Part shown: piece after piece, positions 37,020 through 47,939 of the stretch
Layout: each line of letters starts with the position of its first letter
How positions within the stretch are numbered: position 1 is the first letter of the stretch
Assembly (NCBI GenBank): GCA_004151065.3
Contig: NWUY0304086238.1
Location: 1 to 64,000, forward strand
DNA: 64,000 bases
From: Larix sibirica
Lineage: Eukaryota; Streptophyta; Pinopsida; Pinales; Pinaceae
Reading direction: 5' to 3'
Translations under genes and position numbers: made by a program
The notes under the pieces: generated by a model
Told to the model about the DNA's origin: nothing
Databases searched by the model: none
Seen by the model: the letters and a program-made list of their open reading frames with translations, nothing else

Positions 37020-40000
37020 GGGCTGGGCCTTATGGAAATACATATACTCTTAACTATAACCAATCAAGCTTCATACATTATGGATAATACAGATAGGTTA
37101 AAGCCCCACAGTTTGTACACACCTGGTTCACACTGATTCAACAACCTTACAAGGATATGTTATACATGTATTCTCCGTATTTAATAGTATCCTTATATCT
37201 TATATTTATAGTATAAGTGAATCCCTATCATGTACCTTACATTAGTGGTTTAGCTCATATATGGTCTATAATTGGATACGTAGTTAACCAACCTGTATTA
37301 CACCTTGTAGTTACTTAGCTTTGTTTACCATAAGTATACCTAATTACCCTTATAAGTACTGTCCTAATTAATGAAGATGAGTGTTACAAGAAGTAGTACA
37401 CATTGAATACTGTGATTGTTACAGGTATGGAATCAACCATAATACAAGGGATATCAAGCTTAACACGTATAGAGTAGTGAAAGCATAGGATACTAGTAGT
37501 TGTCAATATAAGTGATACTAATGGACTCATAAGCATGTTACCTTTATGATGACCAGTTACCCTATAGAGAGGTGTATTAGCACTACTTATCTAACTATAA
37601 CTAAGCATCAAGCATCACCATAATGTCTGTACAACATATAGCTTAATTAGAGTAAAAGGGTTTTTATATTCTTATGGCCTTAAGCTTACATAGAGTAATG
37701 ATACAGGTATATTAGTAATAAACAAAGCTATATTAATAAAGAGCATTTAAGTATTACTCATAAGAGCTTCTACTACTAGTCCTTGTGAATTCCAGTAATA
37801 GAGCTGTTACTAGTAAGATAAGCTGAACTAACACGTACTTGATTACTAAGAGGTCATTAGTATCATAACTAGTGCTTATTTACATAATAAATCACATACG
37901 ATTATTATAATAGAACAAGCTTTATTCCTTTCAAGTAATGGACAACCTTATAGTAAGTATCATTGAACCAAGCTTCATGGATCATACAATACTAGTTATT
38001 ATGGAAAGATAGTATCCTATTACTAGTGTGTTACTTGTAGTGAGCTTATACATGTGGAATACTAGTGATAAGCATAGTTAGTGATTACCATTATCTGTAC
38101 TTGATTCTTGTATTAACCTTTACATATGACTATTGTGTACAAGCACTGTTAAAGCTATGAGTATTGTACTAGTTATACCAGTTCCATTGAGTGAATACAC
38201 GTACTATCTCCTTTGTTTACATAATAAATACTATGAGTGTAATACAAGTAGTGATGCTCATTATGAATAGTAACAAGCAGGAAGCTCCATAAATATTACC
38301 AGCTTTCATTACGGTTGGATAAGTAGTACTAGTAAGCATAGTGAAATCGAGACTATTATAGACATGTAAGTTAATCCCATTAGTTGTATTCCTTATATAT
38401 CAGTAATTAATACCACTTAACTGTAACTTATACAGGTATATATGTAATGAATCACAGTATCTAAGAGCTATGATTAGGCTTGTTCATGCCTTTTATATTT
38501 AATGGACTTACTTCATCTTATATGACTAGCTTTACTATACTATCTGCCTAATTAAGAGACCATGTATAGCTGCTCTTATCCAGGTTATGATTACGTTATA
38601 TCCATAATATGGAACTAGTAGTTATATAAATGTATCCAAGCCATTGAATCCAAGGTAATTACTAGTTAAGCTGATCTGTAATCTCACACCAATTAGCTGG
38701 CATTGGAACTAAGCTTTGTACTATGTCATGTTGGTTTGCTCACCTGGTAAGTTTGGATCAATATGGTTACGATTAGGTCATATCTAAGCTACCTGTTATC
38801 GACCATGGGTCTCAAAGCAGGACATATGACCCACCTGCGGTACCTAGTCAGTCCAATCACGATATAAGGATATTACTTCTATAAGAATCAACACGCTTAA
38901 CTAACATATGGGATTATATTACTCATATATAGTGAGCTTGATAGATATGGATCACTTATAGTTAACCTCTTATAAAAGTGAAAGCGGGTATAAAGGTGTT
39001 ATGGATCTACTTGTTCATACTTACTGACATGATTGATTAGGTGATTACAATACTACTTATACCATAGATGCCTGAATTTCCCTTATTGTGGGATGTATGT
39101 GATCGATGAGCTATGGGAATAAGAGCACATATACATTACACATATAAGGAATAAGCAATCACAAGATCATAAGCTATGTTATTATGTAGATACCATGTGT
39201 GATAAGAGTCATTACACCCAGTACTCTTCATAGGTTTAATATGGACTATCTATACTTATACTAATATAGTATGATTACCATTGATTGAATAGTATAGGTA
39301 CCAATATTGTATCATATTAGCTAATCTAAGCTTCATGAGTTTTAGTAAGGCTACTACTTAATCGTGTTCATTAGGGTATCACTTATTCATACCAACTTAG
39401 CTGTTTCCAAGCTGATAAGTGTCATAGTGCTAGTTTCATTGAATCAAAGGGTCATGCTTATCCACCTAATCTCACTAAGCTGATAACTCTAATAATAGAT
39501 ATATTATGGAAACAAGATTGGATCTGATCACTCTATAAGCAAATATGGAAATCATAGGAATCCAGGTTCAACTCATAGGGTTAGTTCTACTTACTAATTG
39601 AAATAAGAAGCTGACTAAGCTTACATTTACTTATACCCTATAAGCTTAGGATTAGATCTGCTTTAGTAACAAGTATAACAAGGAAGCATGATTAGAATGG
39701 TGTTACTAGTATAAGTAGTTGAAACAAGAGTGCTTTGGTTTACATACAGCTTTCTATGAACATGAAGTGTGTTAATAGTTACGAGATTATGCATAGTACG
39801 TACAGAGCTTATACGTGTTGGAACCATTAGTAAGAGCAATACTAGTAAGCTATGGGATTTATACTGAACATGCTTAGATTACACCATATTCATGAAACTA
39901 GTTACGACCCTTATGTTCACACTGGTTACTACTTGCTATGTTGAATATGTAATGGCAATCACTGCTTTTATCTAACTTACATACGTGCTAATCACTGAAC

Positions 40001-40860
40001 ATGTGGAATTGAACCACATCCTTTAGCTCATAATACTCTTAGCTTATTCACATATATAATAAAGCTTTGGTTTACTCAGCTCAATTACAGCTATGTACTG
40101 AGTTTGACCTGTATCGTGTTGATTATCTTACATAAGTCTATGGGTTTCATTCATCCTTATGGCATAGTATAACCCGTATATCCTTTGCATTACTATAGAG
40201 ACTAGTATCACACTTACTAACCCTAATCAATGGGCATAGTAGTACCATATTATGTTGGAAAGAGTAGTACTAGTATATATAATTAAAGTGTATACTAATA
40301 GTGAAAGCATAATGTTCACCGTTTAAGCTTGATAACATATAGCACTGATTTAACATAATGAATGGAACTGGTATAGCTTAAGTAAGCAAGAGCTTTGTTC
40401 AGAGTACGCCCGCCTATATGGTACCAATCTATTTACCCTAAGCTTAAATGATAGGAATACAGTGTGTTTGATCATTAAGCTAGTAATGGAAATAACCCTT
40501 ATACTACTTAGTATGTTCCAAACCTATAAGGAAACAAAGGTAATCAGTAACATCAGCAAATCACTCTATGATTACGATACCTTAATAGTGATAGTAATAC
40601 GGCTTGATAACTTGTTCGATACCCTATTTATTACATATATGAATCAAAGTATCTAAGCTTACTTATCCTACTTGTAACTAATGCTGCTTAACCATCATCT
40701 TTAGAGTAATTATTCTCTACATAGTAATGACGTGCTAATTCATATGTCATTATGGCACTACTTATGAGGTTTATCATACCTTTTGCATGTTCACGGCTAA
40801 TAATGCCATTTATGTATAGGTTGGTTTAATAGGGCTGACTAGTAGGGTAAGTAATAAATT
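37020..40860. repeat. AT-rich tract saturated with short palindromes ACTAGT and AAGCTT
   Basis: Across nearly 4 kb GC falls to roughly one third in the lines I counted. The text is built from a restricted set of words: ACTAGT, AAGCTT, ATACTAG, TAAGCTTA, CATAGTA, TTACTAGTAA. By hand I count about 17 ACTAGT and about 13 AAGCTT, where roughly one to two of each would be expected at this composition. Both words are their own reverse complement, and contexts vary. Only one frame above 60 codons exists (40,462-40,656) and it has no motif. No transposon ends, RNA genes or clear tandem array are visible. Confidence 0.7.
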
Positions 40861-43800
40861 GAAGGCTATGTATTAAAAAAGAATCACTCGTTATCCAGGA
40901 CCAGGAACCAGGTCTCTTTTACTGGCCATAAAAGCTGTGTAGAACCCCTGTCCGGTGTTCCGCCTTTATTATTGCAGCAGTGAAACACAAGGACCTCCAG
41001 CTTTATGCAGGCCTATTTTTTATTTTGATTCTTGTCCCGGCGGCTGATTGGCTTGCTTCTTATCCTAAGTGCTTATGTATATTAAGTTTTCTCACTTGCC
41101 CCAATGTCTTTAGCATTCTCAGATTGCCAAGGAATGCCATGCCATCATCACATCATCATCATACTGCAAAGCGCTCAATAACCTGTGAGGACATAAATAA
41201 ACCATCTGCATATAGCCCATACAACATCGAGCTACTCAAGCCAATACATACAGCTCTGAACCATCAGTATTCCATGCAATCTGTTCTGTTGGGACAGGAT
41301 CTCTGACTTTTATAAGGGCCTCATGGAAGATGAAGGGTAACAGGTGTCATATACCTTTACTTCGTGAAATGCAAAAACGATAGGGCAATCTCTCTACGTG
41401 GGCATGGAATCATTGATAACCCTATAAAATCCATGGGCCTGTAGCTGGACAGAGCTATATATAGTATGCAACCCCCTCTCGGCAACCTCACATTACCTCC
41501 CTTCATAAAATGACCTTTTTCCTTCTCGGCAACTAAGGTTTAGGATAGATCGGCAACCTACCCTTCGTTCCCTCTCCTTTTAGTCGAGCCTGATCCTTCG
41601 TAAATTGACATTTTGAGCTCTCGGCGACCTCACCTTACTTCCCTTCGTAAATTGGGCTTATTATCCCTCTCGCTACTCACTGGGGCTGCTAAACGAGCCA
41701 AGCTAGTAGTTCTAGTCCAACCAATTAGTATACTTATTCTCTGGCCAAGTAGTTCCATTAACCCATAGTCTAGTTCTCAGCCAATCAGTACAAGTAGAAG
41801 TAGGTCTAAGCAGTCCCACCTAATAGTCTTGTTCTTATCTTTGGTACCTCGGATGTATAATCCAAAACTTGGTTGGGTTGGGATCCGAGTACAGAACAGG
41901 GTCGTTCAATAGGTCGAGCCTAGTATAGTGTAGCCTCATGGCCTAGTTTAGAATATCATAAAGGGTTTATGAAATTGGTATATGGCATAATAAAAGGAAA
42001 GGATGGGGGATGAAAGGAAGGTTCAAGCACAAGGAAAGCAGTAGGGTAGGCAAACAGGACAGCAGCAGGGAATTAGTTAACCTCCTCATTGTTTAGTTCC
42101 GCTTTATAAAAGTATACAGGGAAGGAATGAAAGCAAGGGTTATACCAGGTTAATTGCTCCCCCTTTGACTTACTTTACTTATATTACGTATATAATTGCC
42201 CTATACAAAAGAGGATTTAGATTCGAGAGCTGGTGTCCCCAGAGCCTGATGAAAGCTGGTCTAACAGATTAACTACTCTTCGATATTAGCAGGCAGCACC
42301 TTATTGGAAAGAGATTGAATATACGTTTGGTATCATTGAATGGACTCATTCCCCAATCCGTTCCTTATTAGTTTTTATATCTTGGGCCTAGTTAGAGAAA
42401 TAAGACCATCCTTTATATATATAAATGTAAGACCCGCTTTATTTATGTTATACCCAAGCTGCAGATATCTTAATATGCAAGATAGAACATTCGGGGACCT
42501 ACCCCTCTTTATCGAGTTAAGGATCTTTATCGAGTTTAGGACAGAATAATATATCTTTTTTATCGGAATTTAGAACAAAGCCCCCTATTGCTTTTAGTTA
42601 GGCATAGGAGTTCATGCTTCCAGAGATACTCTAGTTACGAATATACTATTATTTAGTTATTATTTATTAATAAACTATTTATTATAAGTATATTCAAAAA
42701 TTCATGCCGTATAGGGTACCTTAAAATTCACTTTTTAGATAACAGATTAGGGAATCTGCTCTATAGGACATAAATGTGCTTTACATGCATTTTATTTATA
42801 AACTTTGGGCTTTAGCGCCCATACGCTACTGCACTAGTAAATGGAATGCTGCTTTCGTGCTTTCCCGTCGCGAGGTATTAGAATGGCGCCTTTAACCAAG
42901 AACTTAATAAATCCCTTGCCGCCTAGATAGAGTTTGATTAAGCAAAAATATGTTCCGCTTTCCTTCCCAACAAACAAACTACAATGATAGGCCTTACCAC
43001 TGGTAAATGCATTAGTGCCATTCTTTATTTCCTGCCAATAAAAGGGCAACTAACTATGTATACTCCTTGGTATACTCCTTGGCTTCCCGAGCAGCTCTAC
43101 TATAACTGTTGGGCCCTATCTAGAGTTAAGGCATATATAGGGAGGAGTGAGTGCATAACTGCAGAACCAGCACAATAGATATATAATTACAAAAGGCCCG
43201 CAATAGAAAGAGCTAGATCTAATAAAGAGGGTCCCCGTTTGAGTGCATGTCCAGGCATCAGTCGAGGGAACGAACGCTAGTTATCGGTCGAGTATTATTG
43301 AATTTCGCGCTAGTTCTTTTTCTTTTTGAGTTAGGGCCTTCTAGATTGGAGATTAGGAACAGAGATCTATCAGTTACCCCACTTTGATGCAACAGGAATG
43401 CTATAATAGTTTTTTGTAGAGCAGATGGAGGATAGAGTGCCAGAACACCAGTGTTTGCAAGCATTGGATGTCGCACTTAAAGGAACCCCCTTTTACATAT
43501 TTTTCAAATATATATAGACTCGACCCAGGGAAAGAGATATCACTGCTATCATTGGATAAAGGTATATCCCTCCCCCAATGGGTAGAAAGCTAAATGCCAT
43601 CATCGGATTAAGAAATAATGGACCCTACCCCAATAGATAGAGAGGCAGGGATCCATACTTTTATGAACGAGGTTGGTTGGGAGGCAGGTTCAACTAACTG
43701 CTAGTACTACTGGGGGGTTGAAAGCCCAAAGAGGTAGGAAAGTTTATGAGTTTGCAACCGGAAAACCATGCATGCATCCGGACCTTACTTACTTTCTGAT

Positions 43801-45525
43801 TAGTACTTTCGAACGTGGGCGGGAAAGGCAAATTATCCCTAACCTTTCTTTACTTTCCTAACTTTCAAATACCCGAAGAAAGTCACTGGCTAGACTTCAA
43901 CCTTGCTGGAACTAAATAATTCTATTTGGCTAACCTGGGTGATATTACTCGTAGCCTGGGGCAGAGCAAAGGATGGTCCACTCGGAAAGTCGTTTTCAAC
44001 TCGTCAGTTGGGTCGGTTATATAGCAGCATAGGGCTTTCAATAGTCTATTGAAGATCCAGCTTACCTAGTTACGACTTATATATATATTGGGAGCTGGGT
44101 GGGCACGGACATATAGAAATATAATTATAGGATGGAATCCCTCCAAATATTGAATTATGCCGGGAAATACTTTTATTGGATGTAAATGGCTGGGGCGAAA
44201 GTAACTTCCTTTCCATATGGGTTCGGGATAAAAGCTCCTCTCGGATGGATTGCAGGCTGGATGGTTGATGGTGGGATGGCTGACTTTATTTCTTTATATT
44301 GCAGGCTGGCTTGATATAGAACAACAAGGCTAGCTTAAGCTCAATCCAGCTTCGATACTTTTTGACTTCTTGCGGGGGTAGGAAATCAATAGCAGAACAA
44401 ATCTAGAGGGTTCCTTTATATATTTTACCTTTATTGGGAGAGGAGAGCTGCTAAATACATTTTAGCTCCGGGGGCAACTAGGTAGGCTATTACACTTAAC
44501 TGCTTGAGCAGGTCATTTATGCGCTTGGCCGGAAACTACACTTACTTACACTTACTACTTATATTACGTATATAATAACATAATCACACACAATTTTTGG
44601 TTGGAAGAAGGATGAAATGGAAATGGAAATCGGGGTGCTGGCAAGGAACTGGATTCTGTTCGGAACTTACATCAGGCTTGCTGGCTTGCCCAGTTATGTT
44701 GTGCTCTTATGTTACTTTATATTGACGTATAATAATTTTTGGATATTGCCCAGCCTTTGGACCCAGCTTTTTACAAACTCACCCTACCTACCCATATTGG
44801 GGTCAAATAACCTTATTTGTGCCCACTTTACTCCTTCTCCCTTCACTGCTTCCGACTGAAACTTTTACTGTTTCGAACAACCTTCCGACCCATTGAATAT
44901 ATTTCTATTTGACCCACCACCGTTCTACCTATGCTTCCTACATACTACCATTGGTATGATAGCCGGAACTAACAAATATAAAGAGCGTACCGGTGGAGGA
45001 TATGCTTTTTCAATTGATTGACGGCCAACATATGGTGTGGAGATACTTGTTCAGAGGACGACAGCCAACATATTCTTCGGTGGAGCAGCTTGTCCTCCGG
45101 ACAACAGCCAACATTTGTTATTCCTTTACGAGGACATGCTTCGCAAAACAGATAGAGAAAACCTGGCAGGAACGGATGCCAGATAAGGGAGAGACAGTGG
45201 GACGAATGAGGTCCGACGGTAGATCAAGTCGGGACGGATGAAGTCTTTGAGTTTGACATATGGATGTGGCCATCTTCAGGGTAGATGTGTACGGATGCCA
45301 AGTTCGCGATAGACGTGCAGCAGCCCAGGAAATAGTCAGAAGCCCTCCCTTTACTATTAAAACAAGGCTGAAAAGCAGCAACCTTTATTAAGCCCCTTCA
45401 GGGACTGCTGTCTTTTGGTTGCTCCTTGACTCGGATCACTACGCTCCGCAAGTTACGCTTTGCCCCGGGTCGGCGCTACGCTACGCTTCGCTTAGGAAGG
45501 GGTTAAAGTAATAAAAACCAGATAA
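40861..45525. other. Gene-free stretch with many short local repeats
   Basis: No gene is recognised. Repeats seen: CTCTCGGCAACCTCACNTTAC with CTTCGTAAATTG at 41,475-41,665; TAGTTCTAGTCCAACCAATTAGTA-like copies at 41,708-41,795; TTTATCGAGTTNAGGA tandem at 42,510-42,541; a GCNATCATNGGATNAA..CCCAATNGATAGA pair at 43,535-43,645; TTGCAGGCTGG at 44,249 and 44,299; CGACAGCCAACAT at 45,060 and 45,102. The segment 45,170-45,330 resembles 48,795-48,905. The run at 45,465-45,492 repeats CTACGCT. Confidence 0.6.
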
Positions 45526-45855
45526 AAAAGAGTTGGGCCAAGGGAGCTCCAAAGGCTCCTGTTTGACCCATCTGTGGGGCACATGGAAAGATTGCGAACA
45601 GGGGAAAAGTTCAGTTTTATTAAAAAACTGAAAGCCCCTTTCATTCTGATTTGCAAGGATTCGCGACCGCGCTTTGCATTTGATAGTAGGAAGCCCCAAT
45701 TAGATATCCACTTCCCCCAGCTTAATTGGAAGGTGGAGGACGCCGTTTGGGAAGGGGGTAACCCCATAGTGCTCAATCCTGAGCGTTTAGGAGAGTTTTT
45801 CACTGGGCTCTGCAAGCTCATCTGTTCCGGCGAAAAGCCGCCCAGAAAGAAGTAG
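45526..45855 (+). CDS. Orphan open reading frame with protein-like sequence, unrecognised
   Basis: The frame is open for 109 codons after a TAA at 45,523-45,525. The first ATG is at 45,583 and a GTG lies three codons earlier. The product is about 91-94 residues if translation starts there. It reads like a real soluble domain: a basic N-terminal part (RLRTGEKFSFIKKLKAPF), a hydrophobic strand (FILICKD), then PQLNWKVEDAVWEGG, a PERLGEFF helix and a basic end (PPRKK). There is no signal peptide or membrane span. Because protein-like sequence extends upstream of the ATG (ELQRLLFDPSVGH), it may be the C-terminal piece of a longer gene. I cannot name the family. Candidates are a captured viral or retroelement fragment, a nuclear gene fragment or a lineage-specific mitochondrial ORF. 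Confidence 0.4.
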   Translation, partial: KRVGPRELQRLLFDPSVGHMERLRTGEKFSFIKKLKAPFILICKDSRPRFAFDSRKPQLDIHFPQLNWKVEDAVWEGGNPIVLNPERLGEFFTGLCKLICSGEKPPRKK

Positions 45856-45859
45856 GAGG

Positions 45860-47220
45860 CGGATTCACTGAATAAGCAAAGGTCTTACTGGAAACCCACA
45901 AATGAACGGATCTGTACCTTTTCTTTATCAGTTTTTTTGTATCCGCGCGACGCGATTTTGTCACCTCGGAGTTTTAGTATTCTTTTTGTATACGTATCAT
46001 CTTTACCGCCTATAATAACATATACTACGTTTGCTTTCTAAGAGTTGCATAATACTTATTTGACTTGCTTTCTAAGAGTTGTATAATACTTATCTGGCAA
46101 ATAGAAATAAGTCTTGGTAAGTGAAGTGAGGATACTATTTTTGGTAGCTAATGGGGGCTTTCTATTAAATGGAGGCTGTCTATTGATACTATTTTTGGTA
46201 GCTAATAGGGGCTTTCTATTAAATGGAGCCATTAGGTAGGTTTTTCAGATATGTAGACAGGCATTCGCACAAAGGAAGAATTAGCGTTTACATCCTTTAT
46301 TGTTCCTAACTTCAATTGAGAGTTACTCCTCGCTCACTGGAGTATAAATCCAGTCCCAGAATTCCCACGTGCCACCATCCTCTATTGACTTTCGAACGTT
46401 TAAGTTGGCTCGAAGCCAGCGTATTCGCAGATTATGCACTCCCAATAGATACTTCGAGGGAGTAACATCAAAGTAAAAGCTTAAGCAGCAGGGGAGGTAT
46501 AATAAGCAAAGGAAGCACTCATAGGGAGGGTGGAGACAGGAACATAGACAATTATCTTTTTCCTGCTTTACCTAAAATTAAAACCTGCAAGAACTTCATT
46601 TGTTTTCATTCATGGAATTTAGCCATCTTGCTACCAAGCATTGTGCTATCAAGCTTCTCAGCTAAAATATATCTGCTCATTTAAGAGCACTGTCATGTTT
46701 ACATGCATTACTAACCATCCTTGACCCAATAATTTACCTGCTTATCAATAGGCACATGAGACTGCCACGCCTTTGCCCAATTCATTTGTGCCTCCACATT
46801 ATTGTGCAAGCATCACTATGGATCATACAGTCTCCCCTATCTTTCCCACATTGATGATTGCCTTGTCAATCCCAGCCTGAAGGCCTTGCTCTGCAAATAA
46901 CTGAGAACAACCAGAGGCGCCATTGCATACACGAGCCCTTCTGTTCTATAATAACTTCCAAATATTGAAAAGCTTATTTTGGAAGGATAATGCTTCTGTC
47001 CTATTCTCTTCTAGACAAATTGATAAAACCTGTACCAATAGGACTCTGTAATGTGCTTTCCTCGCATGGCTTCTTGTGTTATTAACTGCCCTTAATTACC
47101 CAAGTTTACACTTGGCCTTCGGAGGTGTAAATAACAACTTGACTGCCAAACATAGTGACATTCCTTTAATATAAATATGAGTCCCATGAACTAATACTGC
47201 CATAACCTACAAATTTTTCC
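45860..47220. other. Gene-free stretch with two recent tandem duplications
   Basis: A 29-base unit is doubled at 46,031-46,059 and 46,065-46,093 with one mismatch. A 44-base unit is doubled at 46,131-46,174 and 46,185-46,228, also with one mismatch. The low divergence makes them young compared with other repeats here. From about 46,560 the minus strand may continue the broken coding relic that lies to the right, but frames break too often to follow. Confidence 0.75.
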
Positions 47221-47223
47221 AAC

Positions 47224-47934
47224 TCAGAGTTTGGAACTAGGAGTTACAGCTCCAATAAAGTTATGCACTTTTTCCTTTGCACTTGAGAGTATAACTCTCT
47301 GCCAATTTCTTATTTCCACCCACTCCTGGAGTAGAAACATAAGTATCACCATCTCATATTGCCATAGCTTGATTCTTTTCCATGTTTTGCATAATTTCTC
47401 TGCCGAGCCTTGGATAATCACACAACTCTGTAACAAGTCTGCTTATTTCCTGAATGAAATGATTGAACCTTATAAGTTCATACGCACCTCCAAATTCTGC
47501 CCAAAGCATAAATACCAATCCCCATGGGGGCTTTCTGTCAAACATTTGCCACGAGTTCCTCCACAGAATTATTGTCCTCTGCCCATAAAAACCCCAGTGT
47601 TGTAACCAAAGCTCCAATTTCCTAGTGGGCTCCCGATTTGTTTTATTTGCATTTGAATTGCATACCGTTGACTTTGCATTTGAGTCTACTAATGCTTCGC
47701 GGTAATTTGATATTCCGTGCTTACCACCCATGCATTCTCTTTTGCTGCTTGCCTTTGCATTAGTTGCTCATGCATTTGAAAACCTATATCCTTGGGGGAG
47801 GCACATTTATGAGTGTTCACATCCTGCATTTTGCCTGTTCTCTTTTGCTTGCATAGATTTTTTCTGTGTGATTGGAACATAGTTGCTCGCTCTGCAGCAC
47901 TTGTTTCATCCAATTTATTATAGTTCATCACCAT
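47224..47934 (-). pseudogene. Frameshifted, unrecognised coding relic
   Basis: Three minus-strand frames overlap end to end: 47,934-47,689, then 47,731-47,354 in a second frame, then 47,436-47,224 back in the first frame. Joined in reading order they cover about 230 residues, as expected if a gene suffered two compensating indels. The first part is charged and Gln/Lys-rich (ERATMFQSHRKNLCKQKRTG). The second is Trp-rich with an acidic and hydrophobic stretch (AYELIRFNHFIQEISRLV). No motif lets me name it. A decayed retroelement gag or other transposon gene is possible but unproven. Confidence 0.3.
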
Positions 47935-47939
47935 CTTAT

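Noticed and set aside
40462-40656. 64-codon frame inside the palindrome-rich tract
   Set aside because: It has no motif and a composition identical to the surrounding AT-rich repeat, so it fits a chance frame.
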